DNA from: Blumeriella jaapii
Lineage: Eukaryota; Ascomycota; Leotiomycetes; Helotiales; Drepanopezizaceae
Direction of reading: 5' to 3'
Assembly: GCA_009599575.1 (NCBI GenBank)
Contig: VWND01000045.1
Coordinates: 1 to 64,000, forward strand
DNA length: 64,000 nucleotides
Below are positions 1 through 12,223 of the stretch, one piece after another. How positions within the stretch are numbered: the first letter of the stretch is position 1; the number at the start of each line of letters is the position of its first letter. A model generated the notes under the pieces. The model had not been told where the DNA came from. It saw only the letters and a program-made list of their open reading frames with translations, and searched no databases. The position numbers and the translations under genes are program-made.

Positions 1-395
1 AAAACGGTATTAAAAAGTATAAAAACCTTTTTTTCGATATTTTCGAAAGCGTTAAGTTTTCGTTGGAATTATTTAATTTTTTTTTTTCGGAATTCGTTTC
101 GGCGTTTTTTTTTTAGTTTTTTTCGAATTTTTTAATTATTTTGTAAACTTTTTTCTCAGTTTTTTTTTATTTTATTTTAGCTCGTATTTCTTTTATTTTT
201 TTACGTTTATCGTTTTTTTTTTATTCGGCGCGAATTCGTTTATCCGTTAAATAAATCAAAATTTCGGTAAAAAATCCTTTCGAATCGCTTTAAGCGTGGC
301 CTTTTTTAATGATTTTTTCGATAAAAAAAATTAAAAAGTCGTCGCGCTTTGATAATAAAATATTTTCGATTTTTAATAAAATTGGTAACGTTAAA
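1..395 (-). pseudogene. gag: gag N-terminal part of A3 (truncated)
   Basis: On the minus strand this matches the start of the A1 and A2 gag regions (near 4930 and 16775): a Lys/Glu/Arg-rich, probably coiled-coil stretch. No ATG could be chosen with confidence because all copies carry stops. The fragment ends at the window edge. Confidence 0.65.
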
Positions 396-582
396 AAAAA
401 CGATAATACGGAGTTTTTCTAAGCAGCCGAAAATGCTAAGTTTTTTTAAATAGTTAAAAATATTTGTTTTTTGCGAATGCGAAAAACTATAATATCGATA
501 ATAACGATATAAATATAATAATATAATAAAAGGTTGTTTTAGTAATATCGAACTGCCGTTCCGATAAATAAAAAAATCAGAA

Positions 583-995
583 TATAAAAATTAAAAAACA
601 GAAAAACATTAGTTTAAATAATAAAACTCAAATAAGATTGGGTTAATAATCAAATTGATTTTTACTTTTTATATTTTTAATAAAAAGCGTGTATAAATAC
701 AAAAGAAAAAATAAAGCCTTCGAAAAAAGTATTTTCTAGAAAACCAAGCGAATTTTATTTAATATGCTTTTCCAGCCTCTATCCCGACCTCTTTTCATTT
801 TTTTTAATATAACCTTAATAACTGGTTTTTTAGCAATTATTCCTATAAAATGTTTTATTTAAATATTATTTCTAGCCTTTATAATACTATCCGGCCCCTA
901 CGGCCTATCCGCAGAAAATACTATTCGAGAATTAGTAGGAAGCAGAGGGTCTTGGCGGATCACCTGACTTATATACGTAATGTTGGTTCCTGACA
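583..995 (-). repeat. 5' LTR of A3 (413 bp)
   Basis: The LTR is 413 bp, the same length as the four other A LTRs. Read on the minus strand it begins TGTCAGGAACCAA and ends TATA (original CA, changed by RIP). It contains the strongly conserved block around 880-920 with the CCGGCCCCTACGG core. Confidence 0.92.
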
Positions 996-2340
996 GTTAG
1001 TTTAGTACGAAAATTGCCTAGAAATCTTACGATTGCGAATATCTTTTTGTCGTATACGACGTAATTTAGTTTTGCGAAGGCTATAATTTTGCTAAAATAA
1101 GCGATTAAAAGCCAGTCGTTATTATAAAATTGCGAAAGCACAAAAGCTACTACGCCGTCGGAAGCGTTAATTTCTAATATGCAAAAAAGGTTTTGCCTGT
1201 AATATTATAAAACTGGTGCAATAATAAAAGCTAATATAAAAAGGTCAAAATTTTTTTGATATTTAAAAGTAAAATTGTAAAAAACGTTAGCTTTGGTTAA
1301 ATAAATCAGAAGCTTTGCAATTATACCGTAGTTTCGAATAAAACGTCGGTAAAAATTACAAAAACCAAAAAAGCTTTATATATTTTTTATAATAATAAAA
1401 AACTTTTAATAAACGATTACGAAAACCTTTTTTAAATTTACTTCTAAGCTTTTAATTAAAATAATAAAACTTAAATAACGGATCCGAATAACGTTAAATT
1501 CAAACTTCCGAATATCGGCCTATAATCCAGCGTCAGCGAGCTTTTAAAGCATTTTGCGAACGTATATAGCGTGTTTCAAAAGGTCGGACGAATAAATAAA
1601 AATATTATTTAAATATATAATACAAAAATCGTTTAAATAATCGAAAAAAACGTCGTTTATATAACGTTAATAAATTGCGGATTTATTAATAAAACCAAAA
1701 GATAGCATTTTGCATTTATAAGCGTTGTAACGCGTACGAAACGTCGTTAGTTTTTTATTAACGAGGTTTATTCGAATTTTATAAAAAGTTTAACGAATAT
1801 CGAATTTCGTAAAAATTCGCGCTTTCGAAAAACAAACAAAAATCTTATCGAAAAAAAAAAAAAATAGCGATTTTTACGAATAATATTATTAAAAGCTCGA
1901 TAATCGATACAAAAACGAAATAAACCGTCGGGTTTTTTAGCGAAAAACATTAAAACAGCGAAAAAAACGGTAAAAAATTCGATAAAATTTTTATTAAAAT
2001 TATTTTGCAAATAAGTTTTAATAATTTCGAGCTTTAAAATCGATATTTTGTATAAAAAAGTGTATTTCAGCTTTTTTTCATTTATAATAAGCTCGATCTT
2101 ATAATCGTAAAGCCGATAAAAAGCTAGCTCGTTACTAGCGGCCTTAAAAAACACGTATTCGAAATTTTTATATTCCGAAAAAAAAAATTCGAAAAAAAGT
2201 TTATTCGAAATTAGCTTTGCTAAGCTAATTAAAAAAATCGAAATCGATATTTCGTTGGTTTTAAAACGTTCGAAAAAATTATAAAATTAAATTTTAAAAA
2301 AAGTATTATACGTAAAATCGTTTAGTATTTTATCGATTTC
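996..2340 (-). pseudogene. pol: D-minus reverse transcriptase and start of RNase H
   Basis: Minus-strand Ty3/gypsy RT. The clearest block, around 1860-1960, reads FAKKPDG and then IDYRAFN, matching the usual KKDG and VDYRALN motifs. The catalytic box near 1600 reads YLNN instead of YLDD, so both Asp codons have become Asn, as RIP on the opposite strand would do. RNase H follows (FAKLNYVVYDKK near 1060) and is cut by A3. There are many stops, so no activity is possible. D-plus keeps a longer version of the same region. Confidence 0.88.
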
Positions 2341-2672
2341 GTATAAAAAAATTAAAAACATTTTAATTGCTTTTTTTCTGAAAATCAGCTTAAAAGCGTA
2401 TATAATAATCTGGCAAATAAAATTAAATAAGCAGTAGATTAAAAGATTCGTTTTCGAACTGGTCGTTTAAAAAATTTAAAAAATAGCTTATTTAAATTAT
2501 CGATTATATTAAACTAAAAGGCTATCGCGGCGAAAATCTTTTTTCGGTTTTTAATATAATTGTTTTTCGTAGAACGAAAAAGCTGTTTTGACGAAAAAAA
2601 AAAAAAAAAAAAAGAAATAATAAAAAAGAAATCGTCAGCCTGGTAAAATAATGTAATTTTTTGTATTATTTT

Positions 2673-2705
2673 ATTAGCGTCGCTATCGAAATTAGCACCG
2701 CGAAT
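2673..2705 (-). repeat. 33-nt palindrome, D-minus copy
   Basis: Read on the minus strand: left arm ATTCGCGGTGCTA, 7-nt loop ATTTCGA, right arm TAGCGACGCTAAT. The arms pair over most of 13 positions, with the mismatch at arm position 8 shared by the family and one decayed pair. It lies between protease and RT, in the opposite orientation to the E copies relative to coding sense. Confidence 0.8.
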
Positions 2706-2759
2706 AAAATTCGACCTTTTCGCGTTTCGTATAACGTCGTAGGTTTGCTATAATTGGTT

Positions 2760-3310
2760 AAGATTTTTATCACGTTTTATAACGTCGTTTTGATAGCGAA
2801 ATTAAATTTTTCGGAATTGCAAATAAAAGATTTTAATACAACGAGCGTAAAAAGCTGTAGAAGAATAAAACTTCGGCCAATAAAATTTGCGTTTATTACA
2901 GTCTAGTAGAATTTGATGTTCGGCTAACCAAGCTTTTTTTAAAATTATATTATAATTTCCGAAATTAATAATTAAAAAAAAAGTAAACGATTGTATTCGG
3001 TTATTAATAATAAGATTAAAAAGCGTAAAATATATAATTAAATAGCCACGAATTTTATTATACTTTTTTACAAAAAAAAAAGCCGGGAAAATTAAATCAA
3101 AGATTTTTAAAAAAAAAAAAAAAAAAATTTTTATTAGCGCCGAATCGATTAACGCATAACCGTTCGTTTCAAAATCGGCGAGCGCTTTTATTTTGTACGA
3201 AAGGCCATTTTTAGTAAATATAACGGGGATTATTAGTAAATCGCCACTAAAAAGCTTTCGAACGTTAAAATAACGCATATCGCGCAATACGCCCAAAAAA
3301 AAGGCTTTGC
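2760..3310 (-). pseudogene. pol: D-minus aspartic protease
   Basis: A retroviral-type aspartic protease. The active-site region near 3165-3185 reads ADFETNGYALID; the expected D-S/T-G triplet has become D-F-E, both explained by C to T and G to A changes. A downstream block near 2900-2950 reads WLAEHQILLDC, the usual C-terminal flap of fungal gypsy proteases. D-plus shows the same motif as ADFEANGY at 55721-55744. Confidence 0.8.
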
Positions 3311-3329
3311 TTAAGCCTAAGCGTTTTTT

Positions 3330-4290
3330 CGACTGGCGAAAAAGTTTTTAATTTTTTCGTATGCGTTTTGAAAATCGTTTAGAAAAAGGTTTTCGTTTTT
3401 ATTATTATTATTAAAAAGCGAATTTTCGGCCGGTTCGATTTCGTTTATATCTACTAGCCTGAAAAAGCTTTTAAATAAAACCGAAGATCGGCCCGTAAAA
3501 AATCGTGCAAATTGATTTTTCTGAATTTTCTAATATAAAATAAAAAACGAGCGTTATTATTAATCCGATCGAAAAGAAAAAACGCCAAAAAAAGCGTTTT
3601 GACGTAAAAAAAAAGAAAAAACAGCAAAGGATTAAAAAAAAGCTTATAAAACATTTGAACGACTTTCGTATATACGATTTAACTCGTAATACGCTTTGAT
3701 TAAAAACCTACCATTTTAATAAATAATAAATTTGATTAAAAAGCGATTCGCGTATAAAATTCGTTTAGCTAATTAATTTTGTTTTTTTTAACGGACGGCG
3801 GTAAGCTAATTTTTAAAAATCGTTATACGCGCTTATTTCAAATACAGCTTTTTTCGTAAACGCTTTGATATTTTATCGCGAAAAGCGTTTCGAAGCTATT
3901 TATTAATTCGTATTTAAACATTCGCTGCGAAAATAAAAAATCGCAAATAAAATCGCTAAAAATCGTCGTGCGTATTTATTACAAGCATTTTAAATTCGTT
4001 TTCGGCTTTTTAAACGTCTGAAAAATCGGCTAGAAAATCGGCGATTTTTTTAATTAATTCTTCGGAAAAAATAAAATCGGAACGGTTTAAAATACGCGGA
4101 GTTAAAAACTTTTTTATTACGCTTTCGGTCTGATCGAATATATAATTTTTGCGAAATCGATCGCTAGCGAAATAATCGTAATAAAATTCGAAATTGTCGA
4201 AAACTTTAGTTTTTTAATAGCGTGTTTTGTAATTTTTATTATTATTTAATTTAAATTTAAAATTCGAAACGCGTTTTATACGAGCTAGTC
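3330..4290 (-). pseudogene. gag: D-minus gag
   Basis: Corresponds to D-plus 54620-55590. It is a charged gag-like protein with no clear intact zinc knuckle; a short Arg/Lys-rich stretch near 3490-3560 sits where one is usually found. It is broken by several stops. The identification rests on position upstream of protease and similarity between the two D copies. Confidence 0.65.
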
Positions 4291-4313
4291 GAAAATTAAT
4301 AAATAAATAGAAA

Positions 4314-4318
4314 TTATA
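4314..4318. repeat. Target duplication of A1, left (TTATA)
   Basis: TTATA lies directly before the LTR start TG at 4319 and is repeated at 11606-11610 directly after the 3' LTR. The uninterrupted site in D-plus at 54585-54592 reads GCTATAATT on the other strand, which confirms the joint. Confidence 0.93.
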
Positions 4319-4731
4319 TGTCAGAAACCAATATCACGTGTATAAGTCAGGTGATCCGCCAAGGCTTTCTGCCTTCTACCAATCCTCGAATAATACTTTC
4401 TGCGGATAGGCCGTAGGGGCCGGATAGTATTATAAAAGTTGAAAATAATATTTAGATAAAACATTTTATAAAAGTGATTGCTAAGAAATCAAATATTAAA
4501 ATTATATTAAAAAGAATTAAAAAAAGGTCGGGATAAGGGCTGGAAAGCATATTAAATGGAATTCGCCTGGTTTTCTAGAAAATACTTTTTTCGAGGGCTC
4601 TATTTTTCCTTTTATATTTATATACGCTTTTTATTAGAAATGTAAAAGGTAGAAATTAGTTTGATTATCAACCTAATTTTATTTAAGTTTTATTATTTAA
4701 ACTAGTGTTTTTTTGCTTTTCAATTTTTATA
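4319..4731 (+). repeat. 5' LTR of A1 (413 bp)
   Basis: Begins TGTCAGAAACC and ends TATA (CA before RIP). A TATA-like stretch, TATTTATATA, lies near 4614. It differs from the 3' LTR mostly by transitions. Confidence 0.95.
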
Positions 4732-4929
4732 TTTTGATTTTTTTATTTATCGAAACGGCAATTCGATATTATTAAAACAATCTTATTATATTATTATATT
4801 TATATCGTTATTATCGATATTATAATTTTTCGCATTCGCAGCGAACAAGCATTTTTAGCTATTTAAAAAAACTTAGCATTTTCGGCTGCTTAGGAAAATC
4901 TCGTATTATCGTTTTTTTTAACGTTATCA

Positions 4930-6330
4930 GCTTTACTAAAAGCCGAAAATATTTTATTATTAAAACGCGACGATTTTTTAATTTTTTTTATCGAAGAAAT
5001 TATGAAAAAAGGCCACGTTTAAAGCGATTCGAAAGGATTTTTCATCGAGATTTTAATTTATTTGGCTGATAAACGAATTCGCGCCGAATAAAAAAAAAAC
5101 GATAAACGTAAAAGAATAAAAAAGATACAAGCTAAAATAAAATAAAAAAAAACCGAAAAAAAAGTTTACGAAATAATTAAAAAATTCGAAAAAACCAGAA
5201 AACGCCGAAACGAACTTCGAAAAAAGATTAAACAATTTTAATAAAAACTTAACGCTTTCGAAAATATCGAAAAAAAGATTTTTATATTTTTTAATATCGT
5301 TTTAATTAAAAAAAAACAGAAAATAACCTAAGCCGGCGATTATTATAAAATATTTTCGAAACATTACGATAATAATACTTATTAAAAACGATTTAGCATT
5401 TTCTTTAAATATATTATATTTTTTGTAAAAGATATAGCGAATTCGAGCCGAAAAGTATTAAAAATAAGAAATTTTCTAATATATCGAAAAAAAAATACTA
5501 AAAAAGTTTAATTTTTAATTCGGCGTATAAAGCGAAGCTTTCGCCAAAATAAAAAAATAATATTTTATATCGATTAAAAAAAAATTAACGCTTGTGTTTT
5601 AGCTTTCGACGATAAAATAAAAAAAAAATAAACCGGATATAAACGACGTTCTACGAATATTCGAATTATATAAAACGATTTTAAAAAATAAATATTAGAT
5701 TTTCTAATAAATGCGGAAAATCGAAAAATCGCGGTTTCGAATTTATACGATAAAACGAAGCAAAAAAAACATAAATTAATTAACGATTTCGTTGCTTATT
5801 TAGATAATTTCGAATAGCAATTGCAAATAATAAACGATGCGATTAAAAAAAAAATGCTTTTCGTAAAATTTCGATTTATTTTTCGAAAAAAAATTATTAA
5901 ACGAAGCAATATTGCAATTATAAATTCGCACGAAAAATTAATATTAATCGCTTATCGTATCGAAAATATTAATAAAATTATTAACGACGAAACGAAAAAT
6001 AATAAACGACGAAATAAACGCAAAAAAAAAAAAAAGAAAAAAACTTATATTTACGATTAAAATTTAAAAGTTAAAACAAATATATATCGTTTTCGATTCG
6101 AAAATACGTTATAAAAAAAAAACGAAAGCGAAAAAACGATAATTTTAATAAAATCTTTTAAAATTTTAAAATTCTTAACGATTTTTTTTATTTTTCGAAA
6201 TGCAATCGCTGTTAAAAAAAAAGTATCGTATAATTAATTATTCAAAAGTCGAATATTATAAATGTAATAAAAAAAAATATATAATTTTAAATTGCTCCGA
6301 AGCTAACAAATCTAAGAATTCGGAAAAAGT
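4930..6330 (+). pseudogene. gag: A1 gag with decayed CCHC knuckle
   Basis: Gag polyprotein of a chromovirus. The N-terminal ~100 residues are rich in Lys, Arg and Glu. The capsid-like part is clearest at 5730-6000 (LINDFVAYLDNFE followed by the A2-conserved HEKLVLIVRRIEN-type block). A CCHC zinc knuckle sits at 6254-6295: the Cys, Cys, His, Cys positions read Tyr, Cys, Tyr, Cys, so one outer Cys and the His were lost by G to A or C to T changes. A2 has the same knuckle with fewer Cys left. Stops occur throughout; the start is uncertain. Confidence 0.8.
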
Positions 6331-6389
6331 TTTCGTTTGATTTTAATTTCGTCGTTATTAATAAAATCGAGCGAAAAAAAAAAATAAAA

Positions 6390-6600
6390 AATAATAATTT
6401 TAATCGGAATTAAAAAAATCAAAAGCGAAATTCGTACGAAACGAGCTTTTATCGACTGCGGCGCGAAAAAAAACTGCGTAATTTAAAAATTATCAGTTAA
6501 ATATAAATAAAAACTAATTTAAAAACGTATTAATTTATTTACGATTAAAAAAAAAAAAGTAATTATTTACGGCACGTATACGTAATTTATTCGCGCTATT
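6390..6600 (+). pseudogene. pol: A1 aspartic protease
   Basis: The active-site box AFIDCGAKKNCVI has its D-C-G-A at 6454-6465, a normal chromovirus protease signature in which the catalytic Asp is kept. Stops follow soon after (TAA in place of Gln codons). It lies between the gag knuckle and RT, as expected. Confidence 0.85.
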
Positions 6601-6879
6601 AATAGTTATGAAATAATTAAAAAAATATAAAGCGATTTCGTGGCTTGCGATATAAATATTTTAAAGGTTTTATTTATTCTAAGGTTTTTTTGGTTGCGAA
6701 ATATCGATTCTGCTATAAGTTTTCGAGCTAAATCGTAGCGATATTTAATCGAACGCTTATAATTTAATTTCGTTATAATTAAACGTTTTAAAAAGGAATC
6801 CAAAAAAAAATAAGCGTTTTGTATCGTTTTAAAAAAAGCTATTAAAAAACAGTATTAATTACTTTTTAAATACGACGAT

Positions 6880-8280
6880 TACGCCGACGTGTTTATCGAT
6901 ACCGCCGCGGTTATTTTAGTTTTTTATTATTTTATAAAGCATCGAATAAATTTCGCGGAAAAAAAAAATCTTTTTTGGAAATTAATTTACTTTTTATCGG
7001 AATTTAAATTTATCGAATTGCGCGAATATTTCGATTCGAATTTAAAAAAAAATTGGATAAAAAAATTTATTAGTTTTGCCGGCGCACCGGTAATATTTAT
7101 ACCGAAAAAAAACGGAAGTTTACGATTATGCGTCGATTATAAGAATTTAAACGCAGTTACGGTTAAAAATCGAATTTTTTTATTTTTTATAAGCGAAACT
7201 TTGGACCGTTTGAAAAAAATTAAAATATTTATTAAACTAGATTTTACTTAGACGTACCACCGCTTTCGAATAAAAAAAAAAGATAAATAAAAAATTGCGT
7301 TTCGCATTTATTACGGATATTTCGAATATTGCGTATTACTTTTCGGCTTTTCGAACGTATTAGTAATTTTTCAAGCGTATATTAATTAAGTTTTAATCGG
7401 TTTAATAAATGTTACGTATATAATTTATTTCGACGATATTTTAATATTTTCCGAAAACCCCGACGATTATACAAACGCGATAAAAAAAGTTTTCGAAAGA
7501 TTTCGTATTAATAAATTTTACGAAAATCTAAAAAAATATGCTTTCGATACGAATACGGTCGAGTTTTTAAGTTTCGTCGTTATTTCTACGGAAATTAAAA
7601 TAAATTTAAAAAAAATAAATAATATTCGGAAATAACCTTTTTTTATTACGTGGCGAAATATTTAAGTGTTTTTGGGTTTTATTAATTTTTACAAACGTTT
7701 TATTAAAAACTACGTTAAGCTTTGCCGATTTATTACAGATTTTTTAAAAAAAATATAACGAGGAAAAATGTCGGGCCTTTTTCGGTTTTTATTCGAAGCG
7801 AAGGTCGCTTTTTTATTTTTAAAAGAAAAGTTTTGCCGAGCATCGATTTTACGCTATTTCGACTTTCGATTGAAAATTTAAATCGAAACAAACGCTTCGA
7901 AATTTATTATTAACGGAATATTATTTTAATTATTCGGAAAAAGTACGGAGGCACGTTGGCATTTTATCGTATATTATTCGAAAAAGCTTTTTTTTATAAA
8001 ATAAAAATACAAGGTTTACGACGCTAAGTTAATAGCTATAATTTACGCTTTTAAATAATAAAATTAATATTTACGTAGCGCTTTCGACGTTATTATTATA
8101 CGTACAAATTATTACAATTTGAAATACTTTTTTACGAAAAAACGTTTAAACGGACGCTAAACGAAATAGGCCGACGAGCTAGCTGAATACGATTTTGCAA
8201 TCGAATATAAAATAAAAGTTTTTAATCCGGCGGATAGTTTTTTTCGCCGGTCAAATTTAAAAAAAGATTTAAAAAAAAAT
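6880..8280 (+). pseudogene. pol: A1 reverse transcriptase and RNase H
   Basis: The start region at 6889-7251 is open for 120 codons and shows [12 protein letters not shown] and [11 protein letters not shown], classic Ty3/gypsy RT motifs. The catalytic box at 7426-7437 reads YFDD and is intact. The RT thumb and connection follow, with FLGFINFYKRFIKNY near 7670. RNase H at about 7800-8270 includes YYSKKL and the tether block with ADELAEYDFAIEYK. Stop codons in frame, mostly TAA at former Gln codons, inactivate it. Confidence 0.92.
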
Positions 8281-8289
8281 AACGAACAG

Positions 8290-9975
8290 CTGCTTACGCT
8301 ATATCGTAAGCTAAAATTAGCTTATTTAAGAAATTTTAAAATGTTTTCCGCAGTAAAAACACGCTTAAAATCGAAGCATAAATTATTTCGCGCCGATAAA
8401 TATTCGAAGCTTTTATTAACGGAATTAAAAAATAAAAAGCAAACGGAAAAAAGCCAAATAAAAGGCTTTTTCGCCGGACTGTTTTTTATTAATATTATTG
8501 ATTATAAATAATATATATTACAAAGCGTAGCCGCTATATTATTATAATCCGAAACGGCTAATAACGAGCTAGCAAAACCGATTTATAAAATTATTTTTAA
8601 ATTGCAAAAATTTGATTTTTTTGTATTACAAAAGACGTACGAATCGGCTTCGCAAAATAATCGAGCCGGATCCGAAAAATATTGGCGTATAAACTAAAAT
8701 AAATTATTACGTTATAAAAAACGTGCGTATATTTCGAATAAAAGTGTTATTAAAAGCGAAATATTAAAAATTAATTACGACGATCCGACCGCCGGTTATT
8801 AAGGTTTTCGGCGAACGCTAAAATTAATCGAAAAAAAGTATTTCTGGCCTGGTTTACGAAGCGACGTAAAGCGTTACGTTAATACGTATGGAAAATATTA
8901 AAAAAGCAAATTTAAAAAGCATCGATCCTATAGCGAATTAGCTTTTTTTTCGATTTTTACGAAATTTTAAAAAGAAATAATTATAAATTTTATTACGAAT
9001 TTATTTTTTAGCAAAAAACGAAATCGTATTTACGATTCGATATTCGTTATAATAAACCGATATACAAAGCTGTCGAAATATATACCGATATAAAAAACGA
9101 TTTCAGCTTCAGATTTGGCTGAAATATTTATATAATACGTTTATAAAGATTTTGGCTGTTTTAAAAAGATTATTACAAATAAAAGGTTAGTTTTTATTAA
9201 TAAATTCTGGTTTTTAGTAATATTTTATTTACAAATACGACGTCGATTAAGCATCGTTTTTTATTTTTAAACCGATAGCCAAACGAAACGTTAAAATCAA
9301 GTTTTAAAATTTTATTTTCGTACGTATTGCGATTATCGATAAAACGATTAGATTACGAAGCTTGTTTTAGCCGAGTTTACGTATAATAATTCGATATACG
9401 CTTTTACGAGTTTTATTTTTTTTCGCATATTATACGGCTTTTACTTAGAATTTGGCAGCAACGTCGAAAACGACGTCGTAAAAAAAAAGGTACCGTTAGC
9501 GGAAAAACGAATTAAAATATTGCAAAAAAAAAAAAAAAGTATTTAGTAGAAAGTTAAAAAAAGCTAACGCGAATTACAAAAAGTTTTACGACGCTAAATA
9601 TAAGAAAATTAGATTTTAAATAAGCGATAAAATATTATTATCGATCAAAAACTTTCGATAGCTGCGACTTTTTCGAAAGCTTTCAAATAAATATCTAAGG
9701 TTTTTTAAAATTAAGCGAATTATATACGAGCACGGCCAAGCTTATTAATTCGAACTTTTTCCCTAATATCGTATTTACGATACTTTCCACGTTTTCCTAC
9801 TAAAACCTTGGCAGGGTCGGGACGACACCGAGCCGAAGGATAGTATAAAAAGGGCCGATATTATTTGGTGCGATAAAAAGGCTATTCACTAAGCGAAAAC
9901 TCGTGGAAGCCAGAAAACTATTTTACGAACGCAAAAAAAGTTGTAAAAAAATATTTAAAAAATACGATAAATAAT
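8290..9975 (+). pseudogene. pol: A1 integrase with shortened chromodomain
   Basis: The HHCC region near 8760-8930 reads DDPTAGYQGFRRTLKLIEKK with the zinc Cys pair changed to Gly/Tyr-type residues. The core starts near 8980, where the first catalytic Asp of the MDF box has become Asn. The C-terminal GPF-type module and FHVFLLKPWQ lie near 9690-9830. A chromodomain follows (KKGRYYLVR, then KGYSLSENSWKPENY, 9845-9930), but about 61 nt at its start, present in A2, are missing, and its first conserved Trp is a stop. Confidence 0.88.
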
Positions 9976-11192
9976 AACAACGGAGCAATAACGAATGCGC
10001 GCCGTAAAAATAAAAAAAAAAAAACAAAAACATTTAAAAAACTTTAGAATCGCCGTTAAGCTAATTTATTTTTATTATCGTTATTTTTTTTTTTTTTTTA
10101 TCGCTATTTTTTTTAAATTTAAAAGCAGCGGCAGGCTAAAAAAAATTAGTATTAAACGAATTCGTAAAGTATTCGATTTATTTTAATTAAAGCTTTTACG
10201 ATAATCGTAATCGAATTTTAAATTGCAATTACGATATTTTCGTAAAAATTCAGAATTTAATTTAATTAATTAAAATAAATTCGAGCGACGTTTTCGAAAC
10301 ATCGAAAAATACGTTTTATATTAGCGTCGTTAAAAAAAAAGGCCGGCGCAGCCAAAGCTTTTAAAACAGCAGCAGCCGCTAAACCGGCAGAAACAAACGC
10401 AGCAGCAGCGGCGGCAATTCGAGCCGCGGCGCGATTCGTACGATTTCCGATTATTATAAAAGCCGAAGCGTTATTTTTTTTTAAACGATTTATATAAACG
10501 TCGTAAATAATAAAATCGATAAAAATTTTAATAAAAGCTTTAGCTTCGGCAAAAAAAAAAAAAACAGCAGCGGCGATAGCAGCATCGAAACGATTTATAA
10601 AATCGTTAAAATTCGCGAAAAATATTTGCGTTTTGATAACGCGTGCGGCAAAAACTTATAATTAATTAAAAGCGAATTCGAATAAAAGTTTAAAAAATTT
10701 ATAAAAAAGCATTAAATATGCGAAGTTTTGCAACGGTTGCATTTTACGCTGAAAAGCTCGAAAACGCAAAAAAGCAAAAAGGCCGTTATAATGCTTTCGC
10801 GTAAAATTAGGCGGACGCACCGAAAGCAGATAAAAGTCAAAAGCATTTTAAAAATTCGCGGCGAACGCGGCGAAAAGCAATTAATTAAAATAAAAAAAAG
10901 CTAACGAAAAAATATAAAAAAAAAAGAAAAAAAAAATTAAGCAGGAAAATAACGGCTATTTTAAAAAAAAAAGCTTTTTTAAACGAAAATGCGAGCGTTA
11001 TCGAAAACAAAAAAAACAAAACAGCAAAACAGCTATTATTTACGATTAAAAACGGAAAAAACAATTATAATTTACGATCGAAAACGAAAAAAACCGTACG
11101 TTATTTCAAAAGCGTAACGCATATTATATACGGAAGCATACGCATAAAAAAATCAATCGCTTTTAGAAATCAAAAGCTTAAAAAAAAAAAAA
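9976..11192 (+). pseudogene. A1 Lys/Ala-rich tail region after the chromodomain
   Basis: About 1.2 kb between chromodomain and 3' LTR. Long runs of Lys codons, then an Ala-rich segment near 10325-10440 (AAAAKPAET, then a run of Ala and AARFVRF). It appears to continue the pol frame, with Gln codons turned to stops and frame slips in A runs. No known domain is recognised. The last bases before 11193 are A-rich and may be the polypurine tract. Confidence 0.55.
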
Positions 11193-11605
11193 TATTAAAA
11201 ACTAATATCACGTATATAAATTAAATGATCCGCTAAAGCTTTTTGCTTTTTATTAATCTTCGAATAATATTTTCTGCGAATAAACCGTAGGGGCCGGATA
11301 ATATAATAAAAGTTGGAAATAATATTTAAATAAAACATTTTATAAAAATAATTGCTAAAAAATCAAATATTAAAATTATATTAAAAAGGATTGAAAAAAA
11401 GTCGGAATAAAAGCTGGAAAGCATATTAAATAAAATTCGTTTGGTTTTCTGAGAAATACTTTTCTCGAGGGCTCCACCTTTCCTTTTGTATTTATACACG
11501 CCTTTTACTAGAAATATAAAAGATAAAGATTAGTCTGACTATTAACCCAATTTTATCTGAGCTTTATTATCTGAACTAGTGTTTCCCTGCCTTTCAATTC
11601 TTATA
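11193..11605 (+). repeat. 3' LTR of A1 (413 bp)
   Basis: Matches the 5' LTR end to end. Its start has lost the TG (now TA), while its 3' half, about 11440-11605, keeps many CpA sites and is less mutated than the 5' LTR. Confidence 0.95.
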
Positions 11606-11610
11606 TTATA
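11606..11610. repeat. Target duplication of A1, right (TTATA)
   Basis: Exact repeat of 4314-4318. D-minus leader sequence resumes directly after it. Confidence 0.93.
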
Positions 11611-12223
11611 GCGTTTAAAAAGCGCGCTAAGATTTTGGCCGTTAAAAAAAGATTTAAAAAAAGTTTGCGAAAAGCGTAGAAATTAATTTACAGCGTTTAT
11701 TAATTGAAATAAAACGTTGCGAAAAAAAAAAAAAGCAGCAGATTCGCGATTAGCAAAAGCACGTTCGATAGATTTTATTAAACGCTTTAATTAAAAAATT
11801 TGTCGCAATCGTATAATTTCCAAAAGTTATCGTTTACGTTTTTGCGCTTTTTTCAGTTAATTTTGCAAAAGTTTCAATTAAACGCTTTTAGCGCTAGGCT
11901 GCAAAAAAAAAATGGCAGGCGAAATAGTTGATGCTCTGCTTTTTCTTTTGTTTTTTTTTTTTTTCGAAAAAAGAATTGTTTTTCAGAAAAAAAAGCTTTT
12001 AAAAGAGGCTGCTTTTTCGCTAATTAAAAAAAAGGAGGTTAAGGTGTAGTAGCAAAAGCTGAAAAATTTTGTTAAAAAAAGAATCGTTAAACAAAAGCTA
12101 TTTTTCGCGAAATGCGGAAATAAGCTTTTTCACGACCGGTCGATTATTTTGATATAACTCGTAAAAAATTCGAAAAAAAAATAGTTTACGCCGTCGCTAG
12201 CGTAGAAAAAATATTATTAATAA
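11606..12223 (-). mobile_element. D-minus leader, between 5' LTR and gag
   Basis: Reverse complement of D-plus 54009-54590, plus about 33 nt next to the LTR that D-plus lacks. It would hold the primer-binding site right after the LTR, but that stretch is too mutated to read. No protein is supported here; short open stretches are not conserved in frame between the two D copies. Confidence 0.82.

Larger units (their letters stand above)
1..995 (-). mobile_element. A3, 5' end of a family A LTR retrotransposon
   Basis: This is the reverse complement of the first ~1 kb of copies A1 and A2: an LTR with its outer end at 995, followed leftwards by leader and the start of gag. The rest lies off the left edge. 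It interrupts D-minus in its RNase H region: D sequence resumes at 996, matching D-plus near 57900. The right target-site bases are GTTAG (996-1000); the other copy of the duplication is outside the window. Confidence 0.9.
996..4318 (-). mobile_element. D-minus, middle part (gag to RNase H)
   Basis: This is the reverse complement of D-plus 54590-57900 and carries gag, protease, RT and part of RNase H. It is cut on the right by A1 (target duplication TTATA at 4314-4318) and on the left by A3. The upstream part continues at 11606-12386 and, beyond E1, at 53901-54008. Confidence 0.9.
4319..11605 (+). mobile_element. A1, complete family A LTR retrotransposon (7287 bp)
   Basis: Complete copy with two 413-bp LTRs and a perfect 5-bp duplication (TTATA), inserted into the leader of D-minus. 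The order gag, protease, RT, RNase H, integrase, chromodomain is that of Ty3/gypsy chromoviruses. Internal stops and catalytic changes show it is dead. It is 82 bp shorter than A2, mainly through a deletion in the chromodomain. Confidence 0.95.
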
